Source: Codonopsis lanceolata
Lineage: Eukaryota > Streptophyta > Magnoliopsida > Asterales > Campanulaceae
Assembly: GCA_013146195.2 (NCBI GenBank)
Contig: CM028383.1
Span: 17,755,642 to 17,819,641, forward strand
Direction of reading: 5' to 3'
Length of the DNA stretch: 64,000 nt
This document shows positions 1 to 12,804 of this stretch, piece after piece. Position numbers and translations under genes: made by a program. Under the pieces are notes generated by a model. It saw only the letters and a program-made list of their open reading frames with translations. It had not been told where the DNA came from and searched no databases. Within the stretch, counting starts at the first letter, position 1. Every line of letters starts with the position of its first letter.

Positions 1-303
1 GAGCCTTTCTTCTTAAAATATTCTTTTCTTCGAGTATACAATCACAATTAACAATTCTTGTTCCGTTAATATTCAAAGGAGTGTAACCTTTGAATTGAGT
101 GCGTAGGTTTTGTATCCTGGTGGTGAAATTCGTTGAGACCATTACACCTAGTGTGGGACAAATTAAATACCTTAAAGATAACATCTGTCGGTGTGCCTAA
201 CCTACTGACCCATTACCCACAAATCGAGTCATATATACAACATGAAGTTCAAACTTTTGCAACCAAATCAGATCATGCTATACTTTGTAAATTTCAAGTA
301 GCA

Positions 304-1828
304 TCAGCTTTGCAATTTTCCATGAATTTCGCGCATCAGCAATTCAGAGTTATCAACAAGATATTTGCTTTTGCGCACAATGAAAGGACATAACTCGTGC
401 CTAGGCGCTGGGCGAAGTAAATCTAACTGAGTGAGGGGATCAGTGACCTCATACTTACCGTACAACTCCCTTGCTGGTTGGACATGATTCCACCAGAAGT
501 CAGATAGAGCTTCTTTCAAGACATTCCAATATTCTACATCTCGATAACACCTAAATAAACTGCTCCCAATAGGCGTCCAAACATAAAAATCCATCCAGTC
601 TCGGTCCAAGATTTCCATCAACCCTTGAGCCTGTGGAACATAATGAAGAGGGATCCGTATCCACGGGGAAGCCTTGCTCATATCACCATTAAAAAATGGA
701 CACTTTATTTCCAAGACTCCTCGAGATGGCAACCCGTAAACAAGCTCGTCAACTACCCCATCCGGAGAAGCTGCAAGCCAGTCCTCTTTGGGATTCATCT
801 TTTCATAAACCTGGAACTCAGGAAACAGGACAGAATTTCCAGTTATCAGCTTATACCTTTCAAGTGCTTCCTCTTCTTTGATGTTGTTCCAACAGGTGGC
901 AAGGTTAGCCGTGAAAGGTTCTACTGCACCGATCTTCTCCAACCAGAGCTGGACTCTGCGGCGAGGCCAAAAACCGACAGCCCCAGGAAAAGTGCTAGCT
1001 GTCAGCTTATGCCTTCTCAAATCTTGCCAATTTTTAAACCAATGTTGAAACCCAGTTGACTGAAGAATTGGATGAGGGGAACTGCTAGTGCCTCTTGGTT
1101 CTGAGATTATGTGGCAGCTGTAACTTCTTCTGGCGTTACAATTGGCACCAACTAGAGCTATTTTGAAGTATTTCCTGCAGTTCACTGCACAAGAAAAGTA
1201 GGTTCGGAATTGGGTTTAGGTACAATAAAAGGCAATTGAATAAAGTGAAGAGACACATTAAACTTTTCAAGAGTAATGTCAGGTATCCCAAAATAACCAT
1301 TCAATTCGAATCCCAACTAATGAGTTGTGTACAGACTCTACATATGCAGTAAGTGCCTCGGTTTGGTGCATGATTAATCAATCACACCTTGACACATTGG
1401 TTGATCCTCAAAGATGGATTGGCGACTACTCAACATTTAATGATATACTACCTTCTGGCTTCTGCCCATAAAAGAGTCCAACTTTTCTTTTCACTTTGAA
1501 AAATAAAGTTTTATTATTTTCCTGAATTTGTTTCTTTTGGTTCAAAAGCATGATATGGCTTTTACGTGTCATACATGTATATGTATGTAACATCACGGAA
1601 AATAATTTCTTAGAAAGCCATCACCTTCGGTATTAACACATTTTATAAGCGAAAATTCGTAACTAATCAGAAAACCCTGAAAACTCAAAAATTCGTTACA
1701 AATTTTAATACTACCACAACTACTACTAATTGAATTGATAAAAAACTTGAAATTTGTAGCAAGAACAATCACTCACTCAATGGGGAATAATGTCGCATTA
1801 CATAGCAGGGCCGAGCAGCCTGCAGCAT
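304..1828 (-). CDS. YqaJ/lambda-exonuclease-type PD-(D/E)XK nuclease, two exons
   Basis: Two coding exons give a 310-residue protein: exon 1 at 1828-1777 and exon 2 at 1184-304. Exon 1 ends A|GTGAGT. Exon 2 follows a pyrimidine-rich tract ending TTGTGCAG, and the junction re-creates an ATG codon, so the long exon has no start of its own. Nuclease motifs are in the expected order: a helix with EEEALERY (about residues 121-128), SPDGVVD (catalytic Asp about 159), LEIKCP (Glu 176 and Lys 178) and QAQ (about 202-204). These define the lambda-exonuclease/YqaJ fold, which cuts or resects DNA. The first 17 residues contain Arg and hydrophobic residues but no Asp until well downstream, suggesting a mitochondrial or plastid presequence. 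Plants carry such restriction-endonuclease-like proteins with WFKNWQDLR, GFWPRRR and WMDFYVWTP, all present here. No frameshift or stop is seen. The family call is strong; localisation and exon 1 are inferred. Confidence 0.85.
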
Positions 1829-3856
1829 CTCCACCCAAATAAAGTGAACCCTGAAGCGATCAAATATCAAATACGAGCTTTTTCTGAAACAATTGAAGGT
1901 ATGCCGTCAATGTTAACGGAAGTTAGACGAGCTTGCAAGAAGAAATTTTTTTCCCTCTCGGCTAAGTATGGTAATGGCAGAGCTCTGCCAAAAACCAGGG
2001 TTTAAGACTTTTGAAGTGTTTTGGAAAAAGAGGAGGTGCCGCGCCGGGGGAGAGAGGCGGGGGGTATCGAGGTTCGAGGGCGACCAAACTAACGAATTTG
2101 AGTTTATTGCATCATAGTCCTCCTCAAAATATTCTATTTCTAAACCTTCACTTCTTTGCCACCCAACCGTTATCAAAGTCGAAAGCAAACTATGAATGAG
2201 GTTGTGCAAATCAATTTCTCGATGGCCCCTTCCTATGATTTGATTAAAGCTTCTTTTTTTTTCTTTAGTTTCGAATAACCAGATTCAAATTTTCTAATTG
2301 ATATTTCTTTAACTTATAAGTTAAAATAAAAAAGCAATGTATTTTTCACAAAATTAAATTAAATGACTATAAATCAAATTATTCAAATCAAGGCACAACA
2401 CTAAAGAAAAAAATAGTTAAAACAAAGAAACTTGGTTGGGGATCGAACGAGATCTCACAAGGCAAAACACAATGGCCCAATTCGTTTATTCGATGTGTCT
2501 CGATCCACCTCTTCAGGAAGGGAAGCGTCAAAGAGCAGAAGAAGACTATATATGATTTATGAAGCTGGTGTGGTTGCCTGGCCTGGTTCGCGATCGCTAC
2601 TAGTGCTATAAACTGGGTAAGAGATGGATGAAGAGTAACTGAATAAGAGACGGTGGACTGAGGAGTCACGGACGGATACGAAGAGTCGGAGATGTGGGAG
2701 ATAACTTGTAAGAGGCTAATCAATCGATAACTGGTAAGTCACTGACTCACTAAATCACTAATCAGTAAATAGTACTCAGTTAATCACTAATTATTGCATT
2801 AAATAAAAAATAACTGTTTTTTAGTTTAGAAAATCTAAGAGTCACATTGCACATAGTACTAATAGTAAAAATAAATAAATTTGAGGTCTCTTTTTTACTG
2901 AGGTCTAAAGCCCTAGTTTACCTAACTTTACCCTTGGGCCGACCCTGGTCTTACGGATATTTTTAGTAAGATGTATCCTCCTCACCGACCCACCGTGTTT
3001 TGGTGAGTTGAGCTGTGAGAGAGTGGTGTTCTGTTTTACGAATTAAAATTCGTAAGACGATCTTACATGAGACCTACCCTATTTTATTAACTTGTATAAA
3101 TACTACCACTTACCTTCTTATAATTTTATACACCTCGTCAAATACTACCGCTAGAGGTGCTTGATTAACATTACATATCCTTGTTTATAAGGGAGTAATT
3201 TTCTCAAAACAAGGACAACAAAGTATTTGAAATAGTCAACTAATGTTTAGTGACTCTAAACGCAACACCTTAAAATACTAAACGCAACATCCATTTAAAT
3301 ATTTAATTACAAAATTGTCCTTTTGGAAAAAATCACCATGGCTGACATGTTTACTGTCTCTATCCAGCTTTTTCACAATTTTCAACTTCCACCCTCTCTC
3401 TACCAATTACAATCTCTCTTCCTAATTTTTATAATGTTCATGTGGATATATTTAAATGAAAAATCAAAATTTAAAACAAAAAATAACCTTTTTAAAAAAT
3501 AATTGAGGAAAGTTGTCACCCTTAAGCAGCTCTCCCAAGTACTAGGGCTTCAAGCTTTCTTACTATAGAGCCACTTTTCTTACTATAGAGCCACTGAGCC
3601 CCTAGCAGTTTTCAGGAAAAAAAATTAAAAAAAAAAACTTCGACCGTGCTGATGGAGAAGAAACTAATAAGAGAGAGTTTGAGACCAATGAGATCCCTCT
3701 AGCAAAGTAGAGTTCTTTGCTGGTGTTGTTGGGTGTTTTGAGAGAGAGAGATCGGCCAAGGGAGTGAAATGGTATTGTTTGGTGGGATTTCACATAAGAC
3801 TTAGGTGGTAGAACTCGTAGGAGATATTTGAAGGCAAATATGAAGGCTCTTAGATA
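1829..3856. other. Upstream region of the nuclease gene; no further gene recognised
   Basis: Just above exon 1 (minus sense) is a C-rich stretch around 2030-2080 that could be 5' UTR, and an AG acceptor near 1884 suggests a UTR intron; neither is certain. At 3557-3595 a roughly 19-base word ending TATAGAGCCACT is repeated directly. Around 2940-3080 is a short foldback-like TAAGA/TCTTA sequence typical of MITE debris. A 90-codon minus-strand frame at 3602-3874 has no recognisable motif. Confidence 0.4.
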
Positions 3857-3861
3857 GATAC

Positions 3862-6800
3862 TATAACGCCCCAAAATTTAGGCCCCACTACATAGGCCCA
3901 CATAATGACCACGTCACCAATAACTCCAAAATTGTACGAAACTCAAAACGTAATTAATGTATCTTCCAAGTAAGCATCAAATAAGCAAACATAAATCCTT
4001 AATAATTTGTTTACAACTTCAAAATACATGTCTAGATAAAACTCTCAATTTCAAATCAACAATTACAAAATAGTAGTCCATAACATAATGAAATTGTATT
4101 TTCTTCAATTGGGCCCACACGAATTGAACCAAATTCTCGTTCCTTATTTATATCCTGAAAGAAAATGAGTAGGAAAAATTGTGAGCGAACAAAGTCCAGT
4201 AAGTTCATATATAACCCCTCCGGTTTCTAAGGAGGAGTTGACCAGGATGAACGTCAAACAATATATAGTGTCAAAAAATGGAAATGTCAAAAGGAATTTA
4301 ATTTTCTGAAACCTACAAGATTCTACATTCATTTATTGAGAAACAATTACTAAGTTCACCAGAATAAATCAGATCAATATCAAATACTATGGAGGGTGTT
4401 ATGATCACATAAGCGGCCATTTTAGACCAAACAAAAGGTGGCTCCAACGAATCTCAAATATCAAAGTACCTTAAAGGGTTAAAAGCAAAATGATATATCT
4501 GGATTACCCCACCATAGTTCCTATGGTGTAGTGTCACCTTAACAGGCCAAATGGTCATTCAAGTTGTCTTAGTGATCATAAAGGAGTTTAAAAAAAAAAA
4601 AACTTACAATTTCAACAAACTCAAATACAAATGATAACCGAATAAAATATCACACATCAAGTTTAATAATTTTGTGAGATTCATAAAGTAATTCACAATT
4701 TAAGAATAACGAAAGAACGGACATGACGAGATTTCAAATTTAAATACCAACCAAAGGTCGGCACATGTTTTCAAAGAAAGATAAATGCCCAAGAAATAGC
4801 GGAAACCTAATAATTTGGAACAAAGAATTCAAATAACATAAACGATGCATAATCCTTACCACAACGATGTTGTGAAAATTAGCTCGAGTACAACGTACCG
4901 CTACCCACGCTTAGCCGAATCTAAATTATAATAATACGAAATAAAATTCTAAATTTAGGGACCTTCTAGTAACTTTTAAAATTCAATACATAATTATCAA
5001 TCCCTAAATATAACGTTATTATAATTATATAAGGTCTACTTCTAATTGTTGTAGCTCAATGGTAAGTTTCTGAAAGTATGATTACTTAATTTAAATCTTC
5101 AAAGTTGGGGAATGAAACTGTAAAAACAGATTCATCACCCACCTGCCACGAAATCTATCATAGATTTCTTATTTTTGTGGTTTGAAAAGTTGAATTTTTT
5201 TCCCAATGTTATATAATAATCCTTTACTCCTTTCTTCCTCATATATCTCTTTTTTTTTTGTTCCAGTGCTCCATAAACGACCATTCCGTCCTCTGCTTTC
5301 TACTCTCTTTGTTTTCTTCTTTCTCTATTTTCTTTCATTTTGCCGAACATACACACAACATACACCCAAACAATTTATTTCTCCTTTTCTTCCCCTTTTT
5401 TTTCATCATCGCCGTCTCCCTCTAATCCTCACCTTGTCTATTCAATCATAACCAGAAATTATGTCTTTCTTCCGCCTCTTCTAAACACATGCACACACAT
5501 ACAAACTTTGATGTGCGCGAACGCAACACAGGCAAGATTACCCCGTCATATCAAGTAATAAAGTCGTAAGTACGAGTCGATCCCACAAGGATAGAGCTAG
5601 AAATAAATCCTAAGTACTAAAATTGGACACACCTAATTTTATCTAAGCTAACGGAAATTTGATTTAAAATAAAAATAAAATAAACAAAATAAAGGCAAGA
5701 AAGTAAACTAAATTGACACGACAATGAAACGGCGGCAACATCAAATCAAGGTTAAAAAATATATAGGATTGTGATATTTCTAGTCTAGCCAGTGTTTAAT
5801 TTAACTCTCTATATTTTTCTTAACTCAAATTTTTGGTAGTCGGGTGCACACTAATATTTTCTACGGGCTTTCGCTACGTATAGAAAACCTAGCTATCACT
5901 CATCCTTGCTACGGGTTCATATCATCACAACACATAACCTAGGGGAAAAAATAGCCGCGTGGTAGGTCAAGCACCCAATGACTACCTACGACCTTCGACA
6001 ATCGGTGTGTCTTAGAGACGTAAACAATTATTCACGATTTTCGAAATAATAGGAAGGGCTTTCGCTTCGTATCCTATCATTCTAGAGTTCATTTAATGAT
6101 TCATGACTTCATTAAAAGTATTAAGCACACAATGATAATAAAAAAATATATGAGTAATACATCAAATAGAGAGAAATTAAATTAAAACATCACATTCAAC
6201 ATATATAAAAATCACAATCCAAAAATATATTTAACTCATAATCAAGGTATCAAGATAATTGTAAAGTTTCTCCAAAAATTACAACATTAAAATAAATAAA
6301 GAGGTGGAAGAATTAAACCAATTAATGTTGCAATCTTGGATTGACTTCACTTAATCTTGCTCCCTTGACCTTTGATTTGATGCTCCAAGCCTTCAAAATG
6401 GGTGCATTTTTAATTTTGGTGGAGAGATGGAGAGGTGGATAATTGAAATTGGGATGAGTTTTAGGGCTGCTGCCCTAAAACTAGATGCTTCTCCTCCAAA
6501 ATAGCCGGCTGGAATAATATGAAGAAAGCACAAGAGGGCAGCCAAGGCAAGAGGGCATCCAAGGCAGGAGGGCAAAATAGGGAGTGCAAAGGAGTTTTAT
6601 GGGTTGTTTAGGAAGAAAATAAAAATGATGGGTTGCGGTGGAGCAGGGGCAGCCCAATGGGGAGTTCGCAGGTTACCCGGGAGTGAAGCGGGCTAGACTG
6701 TGAGGGAAGGTGGGTGGAAACGCGGGTAAATGGGGCTGGAATGGTCCGGGTTGGTCGCGGGCTGAGCAGAGACGCGCGGGTCATGCACAAAGGGAACGGA

Positions 6801-8156
6801 TGACGTGGCTGGCTGTGAATGCGACAACGCATTAATGAAATGCATTTTTCATGGAATTGTTCCGGTGCCCCTATTCTTCTTGATTGAGCGCCGAAGGTCC
6901 CTCTGCTCCCAGGCCTTGCATATTCATCCTCCGTTAGCTCAGTTAGCTTCAGTTAGGTTGCTGTGCATTGAAACTCTTAATGAAACTTAACGGCAAACAT
7001 CAAAACTTAACATTGAAGCCCGAAATTGCCTCGATTTGCATATGTTGAGCCATAAAACCTCGAATATCTTCGAGATACCTACATGAAACACAAAATACAT
7101 AAAAATAGTATCTCAAATGCAATTAATTATTAACTAAAGCTCAAAATAAACAATAAAATTTTGAAAAATAATGAAAATAAAAGGAAAATAACAAGCTTAT
7201 CAAACTCAACACATCATCTTCCTATCCATTTTTTTATATTCCAAGTACAACCCAACAACAAACCCACATAACAAATTTAGTTGCAGAACCGATTTACATA
7301 TTATCCCCATAGAACCCAGTTACATATTTGGTCTCAAATTTTTATTTTTATTTTTTTATTTTTTACATATGAATTCAAGGATGCAACATCTGAAACCCAT
7401 TTTCATCATTCCTTCATTCTTCCTTCCTTGATTTTCAAACATATTTGTTACTGTTGATTAATTTCTCTCTCCCTATCCAACCCAATTCTAAAAGAACTCA
7501 AAAATTCATCAAGAATGAGAATAAAATCGGAGTAAAGTGTTCAAATTCGGAAGGAAGTTTGTTTACCTTCGATTCAGCTTTGCGTCACAACCGGTGAGCT
7601 TTCCTTCCTCTTCCACCGTCCTTCTCCGTTCGTCCTCTCGGTAACTCCTCTCAATCTTTCCGATTCCCCCCTCTCTCTCTTTATGCTTAGCTTTTGGAAA
7701 AGTGACTAACCTCCCGTCTCCTTACTTTCAATTATATATATCATTAGGCTTGCTTGGAAAGAGGAAGGGGTGTCGACTGATTTGCCTCCCCAATTCCCCT
7801 TCCGACGATGCTCCTTCCAGTCTTGCTCATTTCCTTTTTTTTTTAATCTTATTTCTAATTACCATAACCAAGTTAATGTTAACTAGCAAATTAAAAGACT
7901 CCATTTGGTAAACCCAATTCAAAAAAAAAAAAAAACTCATTATTAACCGTGTAGAAGCCCAAACAAATTGAAGTACTAATGGAAAAACTCATTATTAACC
8001 AGGTAGAAGCCCAAACAAATTGAAGTACTAATGACCCAATTTTGAGGATTTACCGCCCAAACAAAATAGGCCTAAAATATATTAAGGTCAGCCCAAAACA
8101 ATTTATAATATTAATAATATAATTAATATTTTAATTCAAAATTCGGGTATATTACA
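3862..8156. mobile_element. Probable old solo LTR with nested insertion
   Basis: The left edge reads TATAACGCCCCAAA and the right edge GGGTATATTACA, the usual border words of plant gypsy LTRs that start TGTAACGCCCC and end TTACA. The flanking five bases are GATAC on the left (3857-3861) and CATAC on the right (8157-8161), a 4-of-5 match expected for an old target duplication. At 4.3 kb it is too long for a plain LTR. The middle (about 5530-7210) looks like a separate non-coding retroelement derivative, with the phrase CGAGTCGATCCCACAAGGA near 5574. No reverse transcriptase, gag or primer site was found. The borders are suggestive, not proven. Confidence 0.4.
7925..8035. repeat. Two-copy tandem repeat, period about 52 bases
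   Basis: A segment containing CTCATTATTAACC, GTAGAAGCCCAAAC and TTGAAGTACTAATG occurs twice in direct succession with one or two differences. It is non-coding and lies inside the probable solo LTR. Confidence 0.8.
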
Positions 8157-8161
8157 CATAC

Positions 8162-9010
8162 AAGTGTCGACGAACATGGAAGAACTCTGGGGAGACTCTG
8201 ACAGAGCAACGACTAGCACCAATAGCAGTGCCGATCGATGGCACGGTGAGTTGATCTCATGTGTTTGTGTGGAATTAACACTCGATCATATGTGGCAAAT
8301 TTTCTCCCTTCATTCATATTCAATCAAATAGATCATTCAAATGCAATAATCATATGTGACATTCGTCGCACTACAATAAAATTTGACAAAAAATAAAAAA
8401 GAATAAAAAAGGAACAACTAATAGGAAAAGTTTTTCAAAAAGAAAAATGCTGACTAGAATGTATTTACATCTCAACTAGAATGTGAAAAATTGACATCTT
8501 TATTAAAAATGTGAAAAAAAATAAAATGATTGGCACGTCATTATCCACGTTGCATTGAAGAATTTTTTTTCTCCATACAAAGTGTAAATCCTAGGTGGCA
8601 CTCATTTTTTTCTAAATTCACATTTGCATTGGTGATACTCTACTTTCTAACTTGAAGTCGAAGACACTATAATGAGATGCACTCATTCAACCATTCATTT
8701 TAGGTCAGCCCGCTTAACCCTCAACCCTATACAAGCATCCCATTTTTTTAGCCCGATTGTTAAACGGTCCCATTTTTTGAACCATAACCTTTGAATTTCG
8801 TTGTTTAAACAAATTGACCATATATGCTTCGTTCCTATTAACCTTTCTTGACTATGTTTAGTGATTTAGTTTTATTATTTTAGATTTTTTTTTGTAATTA
8901 TTAAACAAAATGTTAGAGAGATCTAAACAGAAAATTGGTGGAATCAAATAAAGAGAAAGTTAAAACATAGAGATATTGTTTTCATCACTTCTTTTATTAG
9001 TATATGTCAT
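8162..9010. other. Intergenic; one orphan exon-like reading frame
   Basis: Mostly AT-rich sequence without recognised elements. An ATG at 8175 opens a frame beginning MEELWGDSDRATTS and reaches a perfect GTGAGT donor near 8245. This may be a stranded first exon or chance, and no partner exon was found downstream. Confidence 0.25.
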
Positions 9011-9018
9011 GGTGTTTA

Positions 9019-9861
9019 TAGGGGTGGAATCGGGATGGGACCCGTCATGATATCACTCATCCCGATCCCGTCCTGATAGAATTCGGGATTTTAATTTTCT
9101 TTTCAATCTCGTTCTCGATAAGTGTCGGGACCCGACGAATCGGGATCGTCGGGATCTCGACAGTTCGAGAGATAAAAATCTCGTAATCCCGACTATAATA
9201 TTTATGAACAATATCTTCTGACACTAAAATATTTTTAAAATGTCACCATCATGATTAAAATTTCAGACTGTATATTTACAAGTATACTTGAATATTTATT
9301 TAATGATGAGTATTGATGAATCTGTCATTATGAACAAAATGCACCCCTCACTCGCAGGAGAAGAGCTGCACTAAATGCAGAAACGTGATAGACAAAAAAA
9401 TCACAACATTGTGAAAATAAATTTAACAAACACTATCAAGTAATTTTAACAAACACAAAATAGACATTGTTTGAAAGATAGTCTCTTGGCTTGACAAATG
9501 ATATCCACCAACAATCCTCCGGAATTGTAGAATTTTCACTTGATTCACTTGAAGACTCGACACTCAACAATAGTACACACTACACACTCACAATATTTAA
9601 AATAAATAAATAAATAAATAAATTTAGTCGAGTCTCCTCCGTCCTCCCATTTATAAGGGCTAGACTAGTTGTCCTCCTTAAGTTTGTTCTTTTTCCTCGT
9701 TTTTTTATAATATCTCGCAGAATGTCGTCCATGTTTCCTTTTAAAAAATATTAGTCGGGACGAGTCGGGAATCCCGATGGGATTGATAATTATCTTGAAT
9801 ACCGTCCGAAATTAGTCGGGATCGGGACGGGTGGGAAAAAATGGGACTTTTGCCAGCCCTA
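9019..9861. mobile_element. Non-autonomous hAT-type element
   Basis: The ends are short inverted repeats, TAGGGGTGG on the left and CCAGCCCTA on the right, with one mismatch when reversed. Exact 8-base target duplications GGTGTTTA flank it at 9011-9018 and 9862-9869, as for hAT transposons. The interior is non-coding, with many copies of CGGGATCGGGA-like words near both ends that probably act as subterminal transposase-binding repeats. No transposase is present, so it would depend on another element. Boundaries are well supported. Confidence 0.85.
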
Positions 9862-9929
9862 GGTGTTTATATGAAAGTCTATAACTCATAGAGAAAGTTA
9901 AAGGAATCTACTTTAGTATATTATGTCTA

Positions 9930-12745
9930 GTGTTAATTAACTTCATCATTGGTCCTTGTACTTAAAACATTTCTAAAACCGTCCCTCGATTCAAATAGTG
10001 TGCATTTGGGTCCAAAGTAGTCAATTCTTGCATGCCAAAGGTCCCTCTGTTGGATGTCGTTAAAAATGAACAGTTAACTGCCTACATGAGATGCACGTGA
10101 GTTATTTTCTATGGCAAAAAAGTCAATTTATATGAGATTATTTCTCTTCATCTTCAACCTCAATATCTGTATATCCCCTCCCTTCCCCCACTTCCACCAC
10201 TGCCACTTTCTTAAAAGGGAAACAAAATGAAATCTAAATCTCCAATTAGATTTAGGACCCTTCCACACCTTTATATTTCTCCCACGGAAACCTTTGACTG
10301 TTACTTTTATATCCCGGGAACATTAACCTCCTCCAAATTTCATACTTCTTCAACCATAGTCTCTCTCTATCCCCTCTCTTAAATCTCAATTTTCTCTCTT
10401 GTCGCTCAACCATGGACAACCTATCTCTGAAAATCGACATTTTGTTGGGTCTAAGCTATCACCCATCACCATCTAGAACAATCTATACCAATCGCTTCAT
10501 CCCCAGCCGATCCTCCTCCAATTTCGCCCTTTTCCACATCAATTCATCACCTCCCAATCCCCCAAATCCAACCACCCCCGATGGCCGCAAAAATACCTCC
10601 GTCGCCTTCTTCTACACCTGATAAGTTGGTCGGCAAGAACTCTTTTTCCCTGGGGTCCACTAGCAGGAACATTTTCCGTTTTAAATCTGAAACAAGATAG
10701 TCTTTGTCGTCTTTATTGTCGTGTGGGTCGAATGATCACTTGCTTGGTTTTACTCATAACCCGATCAAAGCTCCGAGAAAAGTTCCTAGATCACCTTATA
10801 AGGTATTTTTATTTTTATTTTTATAACTTTTGTTGAACTCTTTCTTTGAGTTGTTTACTGAATTCACGGATATGGGGTTTTGTTGAATTTCAGGCAAAAA
10901 AATAGTGGTGGTGGAAGTGGGGGGAGGGGAGGGGATATATAGAGATTGAGGTTTGTAAGTCCAGTTGATAACGAAATAAGGCTAGAGGGGGGTGAATAGC
11001 CTTTTAAAAACTTTGAGAGTTGTTTTGAAAACATTTAAAAGTTACAGCGGAAAAGATGAGATTTTCAATAGCTGCAACAGGTAGCAGCTGCTGAATTTAA
11101 AATAGTTTTGTTTGGTTTTCTTTTGATCATTTAAGTATAAGGATTGAATTGAAGTACAATATATATAAGATCAATTATGTAAATAATTCATGAATGTAAC
11201 TGTTAAACACTTAAGTAGATAGAAGTTACTTAAGTGTATTAACAATAAAAATAACAGGTAGTAGAACACAACATTTGGAGTGGTTCACATTGTTAAAACT
11301 GCTATGTCCACTAACAGGCTGGTCAAACTTAGATTTTGAAGTGCACGAAATATATTGAAATTCTAAGTCACTAACGGATCTGTGTACAACAAAAATCATT
11401 GTTTGAGGAGTATGATTGATCAATAATCATACTCATGCAACAATCAAGTGTTTTTTTAAGATTAGGAAGAAGTAAGGAAGAATTCATTGATTGTCTAAAC
11501 AAGTAATAGAAAAGAATAAAAAGTGAAATAGTATTTAATAATTGTTTGAGGACTGGAACACATAAAAGAAATGATTGCTTGAAGGGATATATTGAGTGTC
11601 CAGTCCTGAGTTAAAGCATATCAAAGAAGGAATATTATAAAAGTAATGAATGATAGCTTCAACGACTTTGAGAACTGAAACATTTCAAAAGATTTGATTA
11701 AAGGGATATGAGAAATGTTTCGGTCTGGTTCTTCACACCTTCAATCCTTGCATCAACGTCTTTAAATAGAAGTCTTGAGTTTGGAGTCGTTGGAGAGCAA
11801 TGTTGAATTTTGAATCTCATTCAAAGAAATGATGATCAGATCTTTTCAATTGAATGCACCGAGATCTTTTAAGAAATTGAGAAACATAAGATATCTCATA
11901 GTATAAGAATATATATTCATAAAAGAGAGTGGTTAGATATCTTTTTGCATAAAATCAAGAAAGTAGATATCTCTAGCATGATATATTAAAGAATGTGGTT
12001 GGCTAGTTGATATATTTAACATGTAAAGCATTTAATGTGATGACAAAAAGTCTTCTATGAATAGTATGGAAAAAAAGTAAGTTTACTTTATAAAATAAAG
12101 AAACAAGGAAAGATAAAACTCCCTTTAATGTTGATGTAGAAAACATCAACTTGTTTACTTTCCCAAAGTAAACATCAAAAGCTTGTACTATTCATCGGCT
12201 CTTTTCACTTGCTACAGTACATCAATTGCTACAGTCATTTCAGGCTTTCAGCGGCTACAAAACAACTACAGTACCTACGGCTTCAGCGGCTAGAGTACTT
12301 TAAGCATTTGCAGCTTCTTCCAGCTTTCAGCTTCCTGCTTGCAAAGCTATTAGAACAGTCTAATTAAAGTTGTCTTCTGGAGTGTAGCACGTAGTCTACT
12401 AACAAATAAGTATATAGGCAATTCTTCAAAGACTTAAGTAATGGTTACAAGCAAATCCAATATAAAAGGGAATATACAAAATTGTTTTAAATAATTAATC
12501 AAGTTAATATTCTCAACAAAGTTGAAGATGAATAGAATTAATCTCATATAAATTGACTTTTTTGCCCTATAAAAAAACCCACGTCCATCGCAGGTGGGCA
12601 GTTAACAGTTCGTTTTTAACGACATCCAACGAGGGACCTTTGGCATGCAAGAATTGACTACTTTGGACCCAAATGTCCACTTGTTTAATCGAGAGACAGT
12701 TGCTAGAAAGATTTTAAGTACATGGACCAATGGTGAAGTTAACCC
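9930..12745. mobile_element. Pack-MULE (Mutator-like) carrying a FIZZY-RELATED gene fragment
   Basis: Long terminal inverted repeats of about 210 bases cover 9930-10145 and 12530-12745; both contain, in opposite sense, GTCAATTCTTGCATGCCAAA and GGATGTCGTTAAAAA. Exact 9-base target duplications TTATGTCTA lie at 9921-9929 and 12746-12754, the size expected for Mutator. No transposase is encoded, so the element is non-autonomous. Its interior holds the 5' part of a cell-cycle gene at 10394-10802 followed by a short intron piece, then about 1.6 kb of AT-rich sequence of another origin containing GAGGGGGGTGAATAGCC near 10985, a phrase common in plant repeats. Capture of host-gene pieces between Mutator ends is the definition of a Pack-MULE. 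Confidence 0.9.
10394..10802 (+). pseudogene. Captured 5' fragment of a FIZZY-RELATED/CDH1 (CCS52) gene
   Basis: FIZZY-RELATED proteins are WD40 activators of the anaphase-promoting complex. The frame around 10412-10621 reads HPSPSRTIY, NRFIPSRSSSNFALF and matches the N-terminal C-box region, normally DRFIPSR; the Asp is Asn here. A second frame continues with SRNIFRFKSETR, a TAG at 10698-10700, then KAPRKVPRSPYK ending at 10802 exactly at a GTATTT donor, the same place (after SPYK) where family members are interrupted before VLDAP. So this is exon 1 plus the start of intron 1. The frame change and the TAG show it cannot make the normal protein, and the WD40 propeller is absent. Capture kept an intron, pointing to copying from genomic DNA rather than mRNA. 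Confidence 0.85.
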
Positions 12746-12804
12746 TTATGTCTATAATCTCTATTTTTTTAAAAAAGTATACCATGCACATATGGTATAA
12801 ACAT

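Noticed and set aside
133..1059. Plus-strand open frames over the nuclease gene
   Set aside because: They are antisense shadows of the minus-strand gene, without domains; the minus frame has clear PD-(D/E)XK motifs.
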